DNA from: Pontederia crassipes
Taxonomy: Eukaryota; Streptophyta; Magnoliopsida; Commelinales; Pontederiaceae
Direction of reading: 5' to 3'
Assembly (NCBI GenBank): GCA_030549335.1
Contig: CM060195.1
Location: 43,778,991 to 43,842,990, forward strand
Length of the DNA stretch: 64,000 bases
Part shown: positions 60,631 through 64,000 of the stretch, in pieces
How positions within the stretch are numbered: the first letter of the stretch is position 1
Layout: each line of letters starts with the position of its first letter
Made by a program: the position numbers and the translations under genes
Notes under the pieces: model-generated
Database searches by the model: none
Told to the model about the DNA's origin: nothing
Seen by the model: only the letters and a program-made list of their open reading frames with translations

Positions 60631-61690
60631 GTAGAAAAGTTCAGCAAGTATACCGATCACATAAGTAGTAAAAAGATATCGACCCCATGATGACTTTTAT
60701 CTCTCACTCTTACTAGATGACAATTATTGTAGAGAAATGAATTAAGAAGATAATCAGAAAGAAAACAAGGAGCGGATCCAAGAAAAGGAAATACCAATTA
60801 GAAGAAATGTTGGTTTTACTAAGCATTCCTTCACTGTTAATCGAGTAAGAAAATCACATTTGATGGAAATAATATAAATTAGGACTTTAACCAGATGTCC
60901 TATCTGTTTATCAATTAAATATTTGAAGAAAGTTTAACAAAATCGTTCACCAAATATTTAAGGATTAAAACATAAATGATTGATTCATCTCAAAGACTCC
61001 TCAACCGAGTAAGTCTAAGTCCACACCCCACTAAATCTCACAGAGTAGACAGGGAGAGATACAAGATGTTCAAGAATAAATTTGATTCAAACAGAACATT
61101 CATATTCAGAAAATAATCTTTCATCAAAATAACAGTGGGGTTCAACAACGTAAAACCAACAAAGGAAGTTTACTCCATTGCTGAAGAATTAAACATTATA
61201 AAGCCGAAATTCAGAGTACAAAGGAGGAGCAAGAAAATAAAACTCTAAGATTTGACTCTAGACAAAGTAGCTACAGACTATCTGAATGGATGATTTCCTT
61301 CCCTGCTGCCCCCTTTGGTGTGGAAGTGGAAGTCCTTTTATAATCACCAATTGGTGTCAAAATGGACCGTGTCACTCATGACACGGGCCGTGTTCTCTTT
61401 GTTATAACGCGGTCTGTGTCAACTCGAAATGGACCGTTTCAATCAGCACGTGACAAAAATTTCCCCGACCGTGTTGGTGGTGATGCGACATACTGAAAAA
61501 CGGCCCATGTCAAAGTAACACAGTCCGTTTTTTTCTCCTGCACAGCGAACACCGTGAAAATCACCAAATAATTAAGAAGAATAATATTCTATAAGAAAAA
61601 TAAAATAATTGATGCATGATCATTCAATTTTCAACTTCTTAATGTGTTAAAATATACAAAATTGAGCATGCATCACAATCCCCAAGTTTG
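60630..61690 (-). mobile_element. 3' LTR of an Athila-type retrotransposon
   Basis: Read on the minus strand, the sequence gaggacaagtaaatattcaa then cttggggattgtgatgcat (61720-61670) is the hallmark just before and at the start of the 3' LTR of Athila elements. The LTR then runs left. It includes repeated acacggnccgtgtt motifs (61350-61560), a TATA box (gattataaaagg, about 61335-61346) and a closing section with ggggtcgatatc and cggtatacttgctgaac (60690-60645). End coordinates are approximate. Confidence 0.65.
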
Positions 61691-62690
61691 AATATTTACT
61701 TGTCCTCAAGTAAGATTCAAGATAAGATATGATCTTCATCAAATTACTAATACTTTTCTCTTCTCATTGTTTATTTTTTTTCAATTATTGCCAGAGTACC
61801 TCTTCTCTTGCCAAATAATTCCTGCTTCAAAGAATATATGATGCTAAGACCTTTTTAAATCAATGAACAATTAGTCTCAACTAAAAAAACAAGAAGTCTA
61901 AATTTTGAATAAATATTAAATGAGCTTTTTGTTTTCTCAATCTCTCTTTTTTTTTTGTTTCCTCCATCTTGCTCAAAGTGGTTTACGTAACAGGTTTTCG
62001 ATCGACGGATTCCAGACCAGTTAGTCTTAGGTCGTCAGACAAGAATCCCCAATGGATCTAATGGCCCGAACACACTAAGATGCCAGAGATAAACATTTTA
62101 TTCAACTTCTTTTTAGAAGTTATATTTTTTTCCGCTCAATATATTTATTCAATAAAAAGACTGCTTTTGAAAAATTTAGAAGAGACTAATAGATAAAGAT
62201 CATCAAAGCAAAATAATTCGAATCAGCTCCAACTTCTTATCCAAAAACCCAATACTAAGGCGATAAATAAAAAAAAGAAAACTTTTGATAAAGAATTTCA
62301 AAAGCGACGAGATGTTCTTGAAATTGTTGATTAAGAACAAGGAAATATGGAAAACTCTGTAAATAGTGATGAGCGAGATATCTTTCTCATAATTTTGAAA
62401 AATAGATAATTATCTTGATGCAAGAAACATGAAATGCATGCGCAACCCCCGAACTTGAAAGAAACACTGTCTCATTGTTCAACCAGTCGGACGAGTTTGC
62501 GTACATCAAAAGATCAGAAGGCGATGGTGGAGGTGGAAAGGTGCTATCAACTGGATTTGGAGGAATATCTTGATCAAAAGATCAAAAGGACATAACAAAA
62601 GATCAGAAGTGAAAGACACAACCCTACTAATCAAACTCTGATGGTGGAGGTGGAAAGGTGCTATCAACTGGATTTGGAGGAATATGTTAG
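61691..62690 (-). other. Non-coding 3' region of the Athila-type element
   Basis: This lies between the ORF remnant and the 3' LTR; such long non-coding stretches are usual in Athila elements. A 46-bp direct repeat (62523-62568 and 62640-62685) lies at its right edge. Confidence 0.5.
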
Positions 62691-63970
62691 TGGCGGACTA
62701 TCTGATGAACATCTCGATCGATCCTGGCGACATCCTCTATAAGGCGATGAAGTAATGCTCTATCCTCTTGGGCTGTAACCTGCATACGATTCAATTGATC
62801 CATGACTAATAAATGATACCGTGTCTGATCAGTTCGGATAGCATCTATTTGTGTCTGCCATGGATAAAAGTCAAAAGTAGCAGAAGGAGGAGCTGATGTA
62901 GGAGGCTGTGGGTAAACTGTCTAAGTTGTCTATGGGAACTGTGAAGGTCCTGCACCGTCTTGTGATGGGTGGGGTACTGACTCGTCCTCAAGTGATTCCT
63001 CAGCATCAAGTGGAATGGCTAAAGGTGGAAAGTATAACTAATTAGCCCTGTCAAAAGGTGTAATTCTAGCCCGATTTGCACATGAGATCTTATCAATTCT
63101 GCCTCTAAAAGTAAAGAAGAATATGTTATTCCTCACTGTGATTAGTCTCATATGTACTGCCTTGCTTCGATCCAAAAATGAAGCATTTTTTACCACATTG
63201 CATTCTAAGTATAAATTAAAGTGAAGTGCAATGGGTGTGATCAAACCTCCTATGACAATGCGCCCTTTCTTCTTCCTGGAATGTTTTTCAAAGTTGTGAG
63301 CCAAATATGCTCCAACATTGATCTGCACATTTTCCACCATAGCCCATAAAAAGAGAAGTTATGTTTCATTAACAGATCCTTCACTGTCTCCTCGTCCACA
63401 AATAGTGTTAGATAAAATGTGATGCACATAACGAAACACTGGATTCTGAATCTGATTGGCTTTAGTACGAGCTAAATTAAGAGTAGTCTCACTAGTGATA
63501 GCAAACCAGAAAGATGTGGCATCAAAAGCTGAGGTGTCAGGGGTGTTCTCAATTACTGACAAACTATAAAATTCACAGAACTCGGACATACCAATGGTGT
63601 AGTCATCATTGTACATCCTGAAAAATATTTGCTCTGGCGCTTCTCTTGCAAAGTTTGTGTGTGTCATCTGAAATGAACTTATAAATTCCAAAGCCACTCG
63701 ATCATATGTTGGCCAATTTTTCAGTATGAACTCTGCCATCCCTATGCGTCCAAAAAGAATCAAAATATCATTAGTAATATTAGTGTCATGCATGAAACAA
63801 GGGCAAACAAATTTGGTGGCCGCTGATTCCATTCGACGAAGCCTCATTAAAGCGCGGGCTTGATCCCCATCTCTGTAATCAACGTATGGGGGCCTCGGTA
63901 TCATAGTTGGCTCAGGGGCGTCCAAACCGACCTCCTCAAAATCCATGGAGACTGTGCGTGGTGCTGCCAT
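62690..63970 (-). pseudogene. Athila ORF-1-family protein remnant
   Basis: Starting from an ATG at 63970, the minus-strand frame runs about 205 codons to a TAA at 63357-63359, then continues in the same frame for about 106 more codons to a stop near 63040, and further with isolated stops to about 62690. The core, with phrases such as YDRVALEFISSF, GMSEFCEFYSL, IQNPVFRYVHHIL and, past the stop, LLFLWAMVENV, resembles the plant Athila ORF-1 family, a non-catalytic ORF associated with this retrotransposon lineage. Position just before the 3' non-coding region and LTR fits. The premature stops make it non-functional. Any pol region would lie beyond the right edge. Confidence 0.75.
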
Positions 63971-64000
63971 GAGAAGAAAAAAAATGGACTGTTTCAAAGT

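Overview
The window is nuclear DNA of a flowering plant. The genes have introns with GT-AG borders, the intergenic DNA is AT-rich and full of retrotransposon remains, and a block of chloroplast DNA has been inserted. Strongly GC-rich first exons (DUF538, TTL, bHLH and DJ-1 genes) suggest a monocot. The exact lineage cannot be read from the sequence alone.

Layout. (1) 1-10130: a DUF538 gene (+, 1430), a 1.3 kb fold-back element (2945-4245), and a complete seven-exon TTL gene encoding an inactive TPR-thioredoxin (-, 5781-9614). (2) 10131-18470: AT-rich spacer with an RTE-type retroposon tail, a possible orphan first exon (14244-14330), then about 3.6 kb of plastid DNA. The plastid block holds trnS-UGA, psbC with a 1-bp frameshift, the 3' end of psbD, trnE-UUC, trnY-GUA and trnD-GUC; the psbD 5' part and trnT are missing. 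(3) 18471-38460: two Tourist-like or LTR-derived repeat tracts, a small DUSP12/YVH1-type zinc-domain gene (-, 25592-26065) with a twin-primed (5'-inverted) RTE LINE upstream of it, and several solo or degraded LTRs. (4) 38463-45993: a complete eight-exon, two-domain DJ-1 homologue with a likely chloroplast transit peptide. Its introns hold a second small plastid insertion, a perfect 97-bp tandem duplication, and a gag-only Ty3-type retrotransposon that itself carries a retroposed transcript 3' end. (5) 46000-56400: spacer with a GGGTCGG-rich fold-back element, a two-exon TMO5/bHLH30-type transcription factor gene (+, 51063-53863) and a Tourist-like MITE 0.5 kb past its stop. (6) 56400-64000: a GC-rich patch with a broken CrRLK1L receptor-kinase fragment, the 3' end of a chromovirus-type Ty3 element, and the 3' portion of an Athila-type element running off the right edge.

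The host genes are unrelated single-copy loci: a stress/hormone scaffold (TTL), a zinc-domain protein, a DJ-1 protein and a bHLH factor. I see no operon-like or cluster logic and no undescribed enzymatic system. The most informative signals are genome-dynamics events whose junctions can be read directly: the 17-bp target duplication around the inverted LINE, the 17-bp duplication around the retroposed 3' end, two plastid insertions covering the same psbC stretch, and the mirrored exon structure of the two DJ-1 domains.
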